Source: Diploptera punctata
Lineage: Eukaryota > Arthropoda > Insecta > Blattodea > Blaberidae
Length of the DNA stretch: 64,000 bases
NCBI GenBank assembly: GCA_030220185.1
Contig: JASPKZ010009649.1
Location: forward strand, 1 to 64,000
Direction of reading: 5' to 3'
The position numbers and the translations under genes are program-made. Positions 1-9,624 of the stretch are shown here, piece by piece (the stretch's first letter is position 1; each line of letters opens with the position of its first letter). The notes under the pieces were generated by a model that saw only the letters and a program-made list of their open reading frames with translations, was not told the origin of the DNA and made no database searches.

Positions 1-110
1 GTTTTCTCCCCACTCCAAACTTTGAACATTAATTGTTTCGCTTGTTGTATTGTCAATCAAACAGTAGCCTGTGCACGGAATAGTTGTAAAAATAGTGTTA
101 AAGTGAGAAT

Positions 111-345
111 ATGCTTTCAAAAAAACGCAAAGTTGATTCCGAGTGTAGGTAGTTTAACGAATCCTGGACCAGCAAGTACTTTGTGAAGGAGCATGGAAAC
201 TAAGTGTTATATGTTATTTGTAACGATGTTATTGCAGTTGTGAAAGAATATAACATTAAAAGACATTACCAAACAAAGCATAGCCATTTTGATAAATTTA
301 ATGGAGATGATCGATCGTTTGTTACCTTTAAGAAGCCAGCTCCAC
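111..345 (+). pseudogene. Degraded hAT-type transposase 5' end with BED-like zinc finger
   Basis: Reading from the ATG at 111, one frame gives MLSKKRKVD, a stop, FNESWTSKYFVKEHGN, a second stop, then VICND and KEYNIKRHYQTKH. This is the N-terminal pattern of insect and vertebrate hAT transposase-like proteins often annotated as GTF2IRD2- or ZBED-like. The first cysteine of the finger appears lost (Y in its place) and two in-frame stops occur within 35 codons, so it is non-functional. Coding similarity fades after about 345 and the rest of the element is absent. Family assignment is from recognised motifs only. Confidence 0.6.
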
Positions 346-460
346 TCATCACATTAGGTAAATATATTCACTTTTGTACCAATTTTTTTTACAATTTTAA
401 TTGGAGCATGTTGTTACAAATGTTTTACATTCTTCTGTATGATAATGTAATTTTATTTTA

Positions 461-461
<1 letters not shown>

Positions 462-504
<43 letters not shown>
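462..504. repeat. (TAA)n microsatellite
   Basis: About fourteen uninterrupted TAA units separate the hAT remnant from the LINE-derived segment that follows. Confidence 0.95.
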
Positions 505-850
505 CCCTCCATGGTATCTTTACCTTGTCGTGGTGGAGTGGCTTGCGTGCTTAAATGATCCTGAGAGCTATGCCGGCGGTTGCATTGCTGCCGATAGGAT
601 TACCCATGCCGGACTGGTCGAAGGTGATAAGCCAGACGAAAAAAGTACCTTGGTCTAAAGAGTGACGATCTTTCACCGTAAAAATACAACCGTCAAGAAA
701 TGCGGACATGGGTTCATCTGGGGTAAAATTTTCCGGAGGTCAAATAGTCCCCCATTCGGTTTCTCCGGGCGGGGACTACTTCAGGGAACCCATGCCAAAG
801 GCTCAAACACAGGGACATGTTCCTAGGAACATGGAATGTTAGGGCCAGTG

Positions 851-881
<31 letters not shown>
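505..881 (+). mobile_element. Short RTE-like LINE derivative: 5' end fused to 3' tail
   Basis: The segment opens with a non-coding leader and reaches GTWNVRA at about 826-846, the start of the endonuclease domain in RTE-like LINEs often annotated as craniofacial development protein 2-like. Instead of continuing, the frame runs at once into CCAGTGAG and about seven GTAA repeats. CCAGTGAG-type sequence followed by a simple repeat is also the 3' end of the LINE fragments at 25740-26100 and 38275-38525. The copy thus looks like an internally deleted element keeping only both ends. Confidence 0.55.
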
Positions 882-883
<2 letters not shown>

Positions 884-943
884 TAATAATAATAATAATA
901 ATAATAATATAGTAGTAGTAATAATAATAATAATAATAATAAT
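882..943. repeat. (TAA)n/(TAG)n microsatellite, left half
   Basis: TAA and TAG units continue from the LINE tail and resume at 1269 on the other side of a SINE, so one microsatellite appears to have been split by the SINE. Confidence 0.9.
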
Positions 944-1266
944 GGGGGCACGCCGTAGCGTAGTGGTTAAGGCACTGAGCTACAAGCCGGAGGGTCGAGG
1001 GTTCAAGTCCCGTTGGGGTCAGGATTTTTAAACTGACCAAAACCCTCTGGCGGCACTATGGCCCTGGGGTCGACTCAGCCTCTAACTGAAATGAGTACCA
1101 GACGCTTGTTCTGGGGTAAAGGCGGCTGTCACGCAGGGCTGACAACCCGGCTGACATAAAGTGCCGATTGTCTAGAAAAAGTGGGAGCCTTAACCTCCTA
1201 CTACCCCAAGGGCCTCCTGAGGCCTGTTGTGGGATCACTTTACTTTACTTTACTTTTACTTAATTA

Positions 1267-1268
<2 letters not shown>
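944..1268 (+). mobile_element. tRNA-derived SINE, family A, copy 1
   Basis: The head begins GGGGGCACGCCG and contains an A-box-like TAGCGTAGTGG and a B-box-like GGGTTCAAGTCCC, the internal RNA polymerase III promoter of tRNA-derived SINEs. A GC-richer body of about 200 bp follows, ending in a short (CTTTA)n tail. The sequence is nearly identical to copy 2 at 11443-11813. It lies inside a TAA microsatellite, so its target duplication cannot be distinguished from the repeat. Confidence 0.85.
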
Positions 1269-1301
<33 letters not shown>

Positions 1302-1319
1302 GTAGTAGTAGTAGTAGTA

Positions 1320-1391
<72 letters not shown>

Positions 1392-1392
1392 G
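1269..1392. repeat. (TAA)n/(TAG)n microsatellite, right half
   Basis: About 120 bp of TAA and TAG units ending in an imperfect GAAGCAGCAGTAGC stretch. Long Ile/Val-rich reading frames across it on both strands are artefacts of the repeat. Confidence 0.95.
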
Positions 1393-1750
1393 AAGCAGCA
1401 GTAGCAACAATAATAGTAACGAAATTTATGTTCCGGACCGCGATCAATTGCACAATCAATTATTGGCCCGACCCATTAAAATGTTTGGGCGGCCCTGATA
1501 TTGATAGAAGGGGTAACAAGATTAGAAGAGAAAAGTCAAGTTGAATGGATGAGAATGGTATAAGATGAAGAATGCTTTTGTCCAAACCACGACCCCTAGA
1601 ATGGGGACATGGAACAAGATGTAGAATATACTGCACAAATTCATTATGAAAAAGTGATTACAACCTAAATGAACTAATTAAAACTAACAAAAATGAGAAG
1701 GTAGATGAAGGCAAGAATTCGCTAGTGCAGATTGTGAAAAAATATACATA
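1393..1750. other. Unassigned AT-rich sequence
   Basis: No open frame, RNA gene or recognised element is visible. A short phrase, CCCCTAGAATGGGGAC, recurs near 54130 and hints at a dispersed repeat. Confidence 0.5.
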
Positions 1751-1866
1751 GGAAACTAACTCAATGGCACTATCAAACCCATAGGTTCATGGCCTCATAG
1801 ACATAACCTCCTCTCCACATATCACTATCTCAAATTAGCAGTTCTCCTGAATTACATAACATCGGT
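1751..1866 (-). mobile_element. RTE-like LINE 3'-terminal fragment
   Basis: The text around CCCATAGGTTCATGGCC matches the 3' end of the minus-strand LINE fragment at 5146-5805 and the reverse complement of the plus-strand copies at 25740-26100, 38275-38525 and 49210-49440. Only about 110 bp remain. Confidence 0.6.
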
Positions 1867-1870
1867 TGAG

Positions 1871-1920
1871 ATATTACTGAAGATGAAACCGCCTAGGTTT
1901 TGAGACTGGTTTAATTAAAA
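1871..1920 (+). ncRNA. Hammerhead ribozyme-like core at a PLE terminus
   Basis: CTGAAGA (1877-1883) is followed by one T, a 6-bp stem II of GAAACC/GGTTTT (1885-1890 with 1896-1901), then GAGAC, which differs by one base from the GAAAC core. A 2-bp stem III (AC/GT) precedes T at 1911. Stem I is ATTA (1873-1876) with TAAT (1912-1915), four perfect pairs. A decayed copy of the PLE hairpin follows to about 1995. One core base is changed, so this copy may be inactive. Confidence 0.5.
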
Positions 1921-2250
1921 TATTGGATATGATGTGAAATATAAAGAATTTTAATTTAAATCTTAAATTAACCTCTTAGTGATTTTTCCTATAAAAGTTC
2001 AATCCTGAAATAATATTTTCCAATCGTCCCTGTATAATCTACTTCCCTCAAAACAAAAAGAAATTTAAACATTGAAATGAAAGAACACCTTATAAATATA
2101 TAAAAATTAGGAAGTAGATAAATCAGCACTAAGCAGTCCACACTTGGTAACAAAACAGAATCAAACTGAAGGCAAAATTATTAAATCATCAAATCCAAAG
2201 AACTGACAGTTTGGGAGAAAATTTACATCCAGAAGTATAAGGATCCATCC

Positions 2251-2608
2251 ATCCATAGTAATTCTGCCCAAAGGCAGGTCCTTGACTGCAATCATAGCAT
2301 TTTCATGCTATGCTTGCAGCTTTACTAGGGAATTGTAGGTGTGGTAGCATCCCGTTGCTTTCCACACCGGTGAAGGATGATAATGATGATGATAATGATA
2401 AGAGTGATGATGATGATGGCCATATGATTTTGGGGACCGTTTGGGCCTTAAAGGTTTCCTGACGTTTGTCTTACAGGTGAGAAAAAAACCCCGATAAAAA
2501 CCTCACCCAGAAAAAACTGCCCCGACTGTGGAATCAAACCCGGGCCTGCTGCGTAACGAAGCAGCACGCTACCTCCCTTCGAGACCTTCAGCGGTGGACA
2601 AGTATAAG
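2251..2608 (-). mobile_element. tRNA-derived SINE, family C, copy 1
   Basis: On the minus strand the head carries GGTAGCGTGCTGC and a B-box-like GGGTTTGATTCC, followed by a body with TGTAAGACAAACGTCAGG, an (ATC)n stretch and a GGAT-repeat tail at 2251-2266. Further copies lie at 34441-34642 (-) and 49488-49792 (-). Confidence 0.75.
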
Positions 2609-2625
2609 ATTAAGGTCATGAATTT

Positions 2626-3246
2626 TCAAATTCCTGGTAAAGATGTTTGATTTGGAAGCTCATAGGTCAACCTAAATTGTGAAGATACATTAGGAAGTAA
2701 CGTTAAGAGGTTCTTCTTAATAAATAAGTTGATTTGATTCAAAACACCTCGTTTTAACTTCACCTTGTCCATACTCACGATATGTTGTCGGCACTGGATA
2801 TCAATTCCTACTCCATCTTTTTGTGGTCCAAAGAACTTACATACCAAATCAGATTGTGATAAGATATGCATAGAAAAATAAAAAAGAGAAATTTAACCAT
2901 TAGAACTAAGGAATACATAAGAAATGTAAAAAAAAAAAGTAGAAAAATCTGCAGTAGCTGCTCACAATTGATCAAAAAAACGTAAAATCGATGTAAACAC
3001 CAAATTATTAAAACAGAAAATTCAAATGAATTCACTATTTGGGAGAAAATGTACATCCAGAAGAACAAGATGCTTTGAAATTCCTGGAGAGAAAGATTCG
3101 ATACGCAAGTTCTTTGGACCACAAAAAGAGGAAGTAGAAGTCGACATTCCAGGATTGACAACGTAATAATCATCTCTCTGGACAAGGTGAAGATAAAACA
3201 GGCGTTTTGAAAAGTGTCCTAAAGAAAAGAAATCAACTAATATGAG
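2626..3246. mobile_element. Penelope-like element, inverted pair of 3' ends
   Basis: The plus-strand half (about 2925-3230) contains KSAVAAH, then FEIPGEKDSIRKFFGPQKEEV, the C-terminal end of a PLE GIY-YIG domain and its tail. The left half reads the same tail (FFGPQKDGVGIDIQ) on the minus strand. Both halves point their 3' ends outward. Each has a GTGAAG core, one extra base and a 5-bp stem II (AAAAC/GTTTT), and the right one ends in TATGAGGTAAGT. The same family occurs at 54440-55030. Confidence 0.65.
3175..3222 (+). ncRNA. Hammerhead-like motif, PLE family K
   Basis: GGACA and TGTCC could form stem I around a core reading GTGAAGA (C3 replaced by G), T, stem II AAAAC/GTTTT with a four-base loop, then GAAAA. 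The mirror copy at about 2747-2790 (-) keeps stem II. The altered C3 and ill-defined stem III make activity unlikely here. Confidence 0.35.
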
Positions 3247-3345
3247 GTAAGTTGACTATGACTCAACTTAATGATTAACCTACAGGATTACCAACCTATA
3301 ATTCAACAGTCTGATGACAGAATGCAAGCATTCTGAAACATTATA

Positions 3346-3685
3346 TTTGTAGAGAAAAATTATACGCTCAGACTGGAGCTCGAACCCAGGAACTTTAACA
3401 CTCTAGGCTAATGCTTAACCGAGTGAGCTATTTGAGTGAGCTCCAATCTAAACGCCAATTTTTCTCTTATATACGCTGTTAATTCCTGCGTACCAAATGC
3501 TATGAAACCTTTGCTTCTATCTTACAAATGGTGGCTTCTTTATTACGAAGACATTTAATTGGGAATTTTAAATTACATTATAAAGCCTGGGTTCGAGCCC
3601 CAGTCTGAGCATAATAATTTTCTCTTCAAATATAATTTATCCATTACTGAATTGTATGAAATGATTAATAAAAACATTTTAAAAA
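3346..3685. mobile_element. tRNA-headed SINE, family B, inverted copy
   Basis: The left part (-) is a tRNA-like head flanked by the family's AGAGAAAAATTATACGCTCAGAC edge and upstream region. At about 3590 it switches to plus orientation, re-entering at the B box (GGGTTCGAGCCCC) and running through CTCTTCAAATATAAT to ATTAATAAAAACAT. Short end on the left, long end on the right. A 7-bp AAACATT on both sides may be the target duplication. Sequence differs more from other copies, so this is an older insertion. Confidence 0.6.
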
Positions 3686-3689
3686 TACA

Positions 3690-4565
3690 ATAAGAGGTTT
3701 TATTTAATAATCAAGATATTTGGTTCGCTTATTCTGACCTGGTTGTTTTTGTTGAACATATGTTTCAAGGCTTCTTAACCCCCATCATCAGCGATCACAG
3801 ACTGATTTTTCTCAAGTTGTCATCCCTGATTCTTGACTCCTGCTCTCTCTGTCTGTGGTCCAATGAACTTGATAATTCTTATTGGCAGTAGAGGGCGAGT
3901 TCTCCCTTTAGCCCTCGTACAACCTAAACTTCAGAGCCGGAGAATTGGCGGCTCGGGTATAAGACAACATTTTATTTTACGAGAAATTGAGAATTAGAAT
4001 GAAAATTGAAAATTATTCATATCTGGTTCAAATAATGGCTACCAGTATCTCAATGATGGGGCATAATATATATAAAGTTGGAGATTAAATAATGGATCAG
4101 CTGTGATTAAAATCCTATGTTGTGTGCAATAATGTTACTACATTAACCAACTCTGGCTGTAATTTAATTTTATTAATGCACAAAACACTAGCGTATTTGT
4201 ATCTTCACTGGTCAAATTTAGATAAGCATTCTAGAATATTGTAATATCTCAATTGAATTATGGTCGATGCTTCAAAAAGCTCCTTATTCAGAAAAGATTA
4301 TAAATATGAGATACACAGCTCATCACTTTGTCCATTCCATAATTGTCTTATTGTGTTACATACTTAAAGAAGAGTATAAAATCTTGAAAATAATAATTAT
4401 AATTAACTTGGCACCAGGTATTAGCGAATGAATTATCTGGGGATATAATTTTCATAATAAAAACATTGACTCGTCAATAACACAATGATCTACACGCAAA
4501 GAAGAGGTTTTAATCTTAAATTCTCAATTTTGATAACAATCTTAAAATTATCACTGACTTTAGGT
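3690..4565. other. Unassigned AT-rich sequence
   Basis: No coding frame with recognisable similarity, RNA gene or clear repeat boundary is visible on either strand. Confidence 0.5.
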
Positions 4566-5140
4566 TTACTTAAAGCTGCGTATACACTTGTGCACCGCAA
4601 ACACACGCGGCACGTGCGCCGTTCGTCTTGTGTTCGTCGAAATTATTAATTTCAACGAACCTCCTGCGATCCATAGGAAACCCACAAACCTTCAATAGAC
4701 ATTTTTCAGAGCAGCTGTAACCAACCATGTCTCTATCGCGTTTGTTGCAAAACACAGAATCTCTGATAGGACTGATGGCATTTACGTTTTTATTTAATAA
4801 TAATGTTATATTTAAAGATTTGGCGCTAAAAGTCTGTACTCGATGAGCCAGTGCTATAGATGACATCAAAAAAGTTTTAATGGCGCTTAGTCGGTTCATG
4901 CATAATGCCACCCAATTGTATTTACGAATTATAATAATAAAACAATGAAAAAAAAATATATATATTACAACTTACCTTTTCCTGTACCTTGGTTGCCTTT
5001 TAGTTTAATTTACTCAAGCCGCCGGCAGGAAGAAAGTAAAGAAATCACCTTCTTCTTGCATATAGTCGGAAATATATCCATCTTATCTCCTATTGCCCTC
5101 CAGGCATCTCCTTTCAAGTTCTTTTTTTAAATGGTCCTTC
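4566..5140. other. Unassigned; possible decayed DNA-transposon ends
   Basis: A 113-codon minus-strand frame (4570-4911) resembles no family I recognise. The GC-rich phrase GTGCGCC with AAGTGTATAC near 4580-4620 resembles GTGCGCGGCGCGCAAGTGTATAC-type sequence near 16640, suggesting a dispersed element with conserved ends, but its termini cannot be defined. Confidence 0.3.
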
Positions 5141-5145
5141 TACTT

Positions 5146-5812
5146 ACTTACTTACTCACTGGCATTATCGAACCCATAGGTTCATGGCCGCGCGGACATA
5201 AGTTCTCCATACATCCCTATCCTGAGATAATGATTTTCAATCATTCTCTGTATAATCTAATTCCCTCAAATCATAGTTAATGTTATTCTCTCACCTCTTC
5301 TTGGTCTACCAACTAGGCGTTTCCCTCTGGCTTTCCTACAAGAAGCTTCCATGGAAGTCTTTCATTCCCCATACGCCCAACATGTCCTGCCCATCGCAGT
5401 CTAGAATACCTAACTGTTCTTATTATATCTGGCTTCCTATAGATACCATGTAATTCATTTTTATGAAGTCTTCTCCATTCACCTGTCTGTTCATCTCTCT
5501 TTAGTCCAAAAATTTTCGTAAGTACTTTATTCTCAAATACTCGTTATCTCCTTTCCTCCCTTAAAGTAAGAGTCCATATTTCGCATCCATATAATATAAA
5601 TGGTAGAATAATAGCTTTATATATTTTCAGTTTAATGTTTTTTGAAAGGAGTTGGGACATCAAAAGTCTCTGTAATACATAATAGCATGCATTTTCAGAA
5701 TTGAGCCTATGTTTAAATTCTTTGTGCATCTCATTCCTATTTGTGATTATTGTTCCTAGGTATTTGAATTCAGCCACTTCCTCAAATTTTCCCTCATTTG
5801 TCATTAGCTACC
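5146..5812 (-). pseudogene. RTE-like LINE, C-terminal reverse transcriptase region and 3' end
   Basis: On the minus strand 5804-5544 reads VAEFKYLGTIITNRNEM, later LKIYKAIILPFILYGCEIWTLT, the conserved C-terminal extension of endonuclease-reverse transcriptases of RTE-like insect LINEs. Downstream, with frame breaks, come WAGHVGRM-like and GRPRRGENNI-like segments and the standard 3' end. The catalytic palm is missing, so it is a 5'-truncated dead copy. Confidence 0.75.
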
Positions 5813-6066
5813 CATTTCCATTATATTGTCCTAGATAGCATGGGGCTTTCCTTTAACTTATTTGTACTTAAATAAATACACAGTTGTATGTAAAATTTTC
5901 CTTTTCACTTTATTTCCTTCTCCACAATTATCACTAAATCTTCAAACACAATTTGATTTAACAACTATTCTTCTTTTAAATTTTACAAGATTATGTTGCG
6001 AGGCGGACTACCAGTCTGACGAGGCATCCGACGACTGTAGTGAGGACGTGGGTGTCGTCCTTCCGA

Positions 6067-6067
<1 letters not shown>

Positions 6068-6137
<70 letters not shown>
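6068..6137. repeat. (CT)n/(GA)n microsatellite in the Gypsy element
   Basis: About 34 CT units replace the region where pol sequence is expected, marking the internal deletion point. Confidence 0.95.
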
Positions 6138-6139
<2 letters not shown>

Positions 6140-6860
6140 GGACTTGCTCGTTCATTAACCTTCTGCCCATCCTGTATGCGTGGTCGCCGGGTTTGACCAC
6201 GCCCACCTCTGAAGTTAGGATGGACGAAGCGATGACGAGGTCCCCCATGACCTCCATCTCCTCTATGATCTTCCTTCAACTCGCCCCCTCCTTTGGCTGG
6301 ATGTCGTTTGAGGGGCGGATGCCGGGGCTGCATGTTGTAACAGCTGCCGGTCTCAAAGCGACGACGACGTCTGTAGCGACGAGGCTGGCCTCCATCCCGA
6401 ACTTGCTTGACCTCCTCGGCTTCCCTTTTTCTGCTCTCGACATGGAGTAGGATCTCATTACTTCCAAAGCGGAGTACTCGTCTGATGTCAACCGTAGCGT
6501 CATACATCCTCAGAGCGTCCAAGGCCTAAGATGAGGTCCTCGGTAACTCCGGCACGAACGCCCACATTCGCAGCTCGCACCTTCCCAGGACCAACTCCAG
6601 GAGAACCTCCTCCACAGGCATACTGTCCCCGGACGCCGTGCTCAGCTCGAACTTCCGTAGCGGCGTCCTCTCAGCCAACCCTTTTGTTACTTCAGGTCGC
6701 ACGATGGTCAGGGACGCTTCCGTATCGACGAGTACTTGGCAGGGCCGTCCATCAGCAGTAAGTCCTTCGTCGTCCATGTCGTTCACCGCATTCACTACGA
6801 AGCGAGGAGATGATGATGACGACGTCGGCGCCGGTGGCTCCCTCCTCACACCGGATCATC
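6140..6860 (-). pseudogene. Retroviral-type aspartic protease of the Gypsy element
   Basis: The minus-strand frame 6849-6526 carries the protease core in the order expected of Gypsy elements: a short lead, the active-site loop, then a second conserved segment leading into 6522-6136. The active-site loop reads DTEAS where the catalytic consensus is DT/SGAS, so the glycine is replaced. Together with the missing pol this indicates a dead copy. Confidence 0.65.
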
Positions 6861-6879
6861 GTTGGTTTACGGGCCTTTG

Positions 6880-8013
6880 TCTCCAATCCCGCATCAAATG
6901 ACCAATTCGTCGACAATTCCAGCAGGTCGGTCTTCCATGCCTCCGACGCTCGGGTGGTGGTAAGCGTCGCTCATCGGCGTCGATTGTAGTCAGTCGTCTC
7001 ACTCGTGGCGACGCCTCCCGGTCGAGGTAGCGTGTGCTCTCCTTTGCCGCCTCGAGTCGTAATGCCGCATTCAGTGCTCCATTAATGGCTTGATGTTCCG
7101 CCAGCAGCAGGTGTTGTTTAATTTCACGGTCCCTCAGACCAGAGACGAAAGCGGATGCCGCCTCTCCATCGAACCTTGTGGGCTAGTTGTTCAATGACAA
7201 TGGCGTATTCTTGTAGTGACTCCCCGACGCGCTGGACACGGGCTTTCAGCTGGGCGCGGTAGGCTGCACTGAGGTGATGATTGCCGTAACGGTTATCTAA
7301 GGCGTCCAATACGTCCTCGGCGCGACATTCTCCTGGAAGGCTTCTTAGAATTTCTGCAGCAGATCCCTGTAAGGAGGCGATTAATTGGATCGTCCTTTCT
7401 TCAGTTGTCCAACCATTGTGTGTTGAGATGGTGTTAAATTACCGTTTAAATATCCCATGATGTGGAACCGTCGTACTTGAGACTCTTAATTACATGTCGA
7501 CTTGGGGCGTCAGTCGGTTGTCGAACTTAGGTCCTGGTCGTAAAATAATTTTGTAAATTTTCCACTGCACGCCGAACTTCAGATGTTATAAACTGATGAT
7601 AATTCTTTTCTTGTTTTTCAAACTTGTCTTCCCATTGTTCTTGAATACTGCTCAAAATTGTGACATGTTGAGTTAATTTTAATTCAAATTCTTCTCTAAT
7701 ATTGTGTATTTTGCCCTCTTGTTTATACAATTGTCTTCAATTTTTGAAATGTCTCTTTTTAATTCGTCTTTCAAATGTTTTATTTTATCTTGTAATTTTT
7801 CATTTTATATACTGATCTGTTTTTGTATTTTTGTGTTAGATGTTTGAATCCGAGTAAATAATTCGTGCTTTGAATCCTCATTTTGTTTCTTTATTTGTTC
7901 AGTTTGTTTCTGCATTTGTTCATTTTGTTTTTTTTTATTTCTTCTCTTGTATCTTCATTTTGCTTTTGCATATGTTGTAATAATTCTTTAAACATTTCTT
8001 GATCGTTTTCCAT
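6880..8013 (-). pseudogene. Gag of the Gypsy element
   Basis: Translation would start at the ATG at 8013-8011 (MENDQEMFKELL) just inside the primer-binding site. The N-terminal part is rich in Q, N, E and K with coiled-coil periodicity (to about 7527); the middle (around 7380-7124) resembles Gypsy capsid, with RYGNHHLSAAYRAQLKAR; one zinc knuckle (CWNC with a downstream H) lies near 6925-6900. Several frame breaks interrupt it. Confidence 0.6.
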
Positions 8014-8126
8014 TTTTTTAATTACTTACTAATGTAGTTATACTTCTCAACGATAGATGGCAATCCTTCCGATGATGCGGCGCTCTACTTTACCGACTTC
8101 TCCGACGTTATCGGCGGGAACGTAAT

Positions 8127-8143
8127 CTCACCTCTGAACACCA
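8127..8143 (-). other. Primer-binding site of the Gypsy element
   Basis: Two bases inside the right LTR, the minus strand reads TGGTGTTCAGAGGTGAG, complementary to a tRNA 3' end finishing in CCA. The tRNA species is not assigned. Confidence 0.6.
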
Positions 8144-8380
8144 GATGTCCTAGATAGCACGGGGTTTTCCTTTAACTTATTTGGACTTTAAATTTTACAA
8201 GATTATCACTTATAATACAGTTGCAGACACAATCCTTCCTCACTGTCTAGCTTCCAATTTAACTTCTCGCCATCCTCTTTCTGAGTGCGGCCGCTCACGG
8301 ACTAATTATAGCAAACTGACTTGCCGGTCGACGACGAAGTATGGGACACCGAAATGTCCCTGACAATATAGGGACTTATT

Positions 8381-8850
8381 GTTTTGCCCTCTTTGTCCAT
8401 GGATATATATATAATATGTGGAGCTTTATAATTAATGAATTTTCAATACGATGGCTGTATCAAGCTTCCATAGTCTTTCCACCGGAGAAATCTGTGCTCT
8501 GATGTTCGCTGTTATCCTGAAGACGCACTGATGAACGTTGATTCAAGAGTACGCCGTCCTGGTTGTTGGAGTTCCATCGGCAAGCCGCGCTTAGAGGATT
8601 TAATAATTTAGATTAAATTAGGATGATGCTGGAGATCCGAGTAGAAGTCGCTCTGTGCAGAAGAAAAAAAATAAAAAAGGCTCTTTTCAGAGCTGCTGAT
8701 TATGCGAAATTTTGAATTTGGAAATTTATTTAAATTGGAATTTTAAAATTAATAATTAAGTAAATTTAGATGGGATTGTAAGTTTACTGATGGACTCTAG
8801 GGAACCACTCCGACATATGTGTTAACGCTAGGGAAACCCACCGAAAACCC
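8381..8850. other. Unassigned sequence
   Basis: No gene or defined repeat is recognised between the Gypsy LTR and the next open frame. Confidence 0.45.
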
Positions 8851-9475
8851 TAGCAGAGTGGCTTGAAGTTAATGAAATTATCGAAAAATCAGCTTCTTCG
8901 GTTCTTTATGGTAAACCGGCGAAATAATCATTTGACTTTAGCGGATGAACTCATCAGTCTGGTCCGAGCGCCTTTCCGTTCGAAGCTTGTATTTATTTTC
9001 GCTTCTGTTAAGCGAAATAAATACCACTATTTCGTCCGGAAAGTGCTGGAGTTGCTCGTTCACTTGATCGATGAGATCGTTGAACATTTGAGACTTATAT
9101 GTCTGGATACTTTTGTGTTTTTGACCGAAATGTTTGCTTTACGTTGTGTGGATTTATCAGTTTCCATATTTCTGGAAGCTGATTGGTCCGCTGTCGGTCT
9201 ACCGCTGGAAGAGGGGGAAGGGGGACTGGCAGTGATGCTGCATTCTGATTCTGATTCTTCTTGGATGGATGGTAGAAAAATCAACTTAGAACTGCAAGCG
9301 CCAGGAAGATTTTTGAAATCAGCTTCTTCTCAACGTTGTCCGGCAGTGCTTCTAGCCAACGCGACTGTGACTGCTGACAGGTGCACTGGCTGCTCGCTTC
9401 CTACTTGATCTTCAAATTGAAATCTTCTAAAAGAGCATATAAATCAGCTTTTTCAAGCTAATAACAACGAGGTCA
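8851..9475 (-). other. Possible LINE ORF1 N-terminal fragment
   Basis: A 181-codon frame exists on the plus strand (8863-9408), but the minus strand gives a more protein-like Ser/Thr/Pro-rich stretch (TASPPSPSSSGRPTADQSAS near 9245-9185) reminiscent of N-termini of Jockey-type ORF1 proteins. Stops interrupt it. I do not assign a function to either strand. Confidence 0.25.
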
Positions 9476-9624
9476 ACAGACAGTACGGCTACACTTCCTC
9501 ACTTATACCTCCCTTAACACGGTGCACGGCATCTCCTCCTCCTCATTCCCGTCAATCCCCAGGCCTTACTCGAACCCGGGGTAAGGACAGGGAACCTCCA
9601 GCCCTGTCTTCCCGTCATTGAAAG

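Larger units (their letters stand above)
5825..8380 (-). mobile_element. Gypsy-type LTR retrotransposon, gag and protease only
   Basis: Direct repeats beginning TGTCCTAGATAGCA occur at 5828 and 8145 and behave as LTR edges (the left one appears to hold about 110 extra bases). Inside the right LTR on the minus strand lies a primer-binding site. Gag and an aspartic protease follow; reverse transcriptase and integrase are absent, and a long (GA)n run occupies the place where pol should continue. GC content is higher than in the flanks. Exact outer LTR ends could not be fixed. Confidence 0.7.

Noticed and set aside
1227..1544. Long open frames rich in Ile, Val or Tyr around 714-1544
   Set aside because: They are produced by TAA/TAG microsatellites read in several frames on both strands.
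3311..3335. CTGATGA, 7-bp stem and AAAC as another hammerhead
   Set aside because: The apparent stem III and cleavage site fall in an inserted SINE, G12 can only be supplied by breaking a stem pair, and stem I does not form next to the core.
4570..4911. 113-codon frame as a host gene
   Set aside because: No recognisable domain, no splice context, sits in likely transposon-end sequence.
5862..6450. Ser/Leu- and Arg/Glu-repeat proteins
   Set aside because: Translation of the CT/GA microsatellite inside the Gypsy remnant; no conserved domain.
8863..9408. 181-codon plus-strand frame as a host gene
   Set aside because: Composition is not protein-like and the opposite strand looks more like a broken LINE ORF1.
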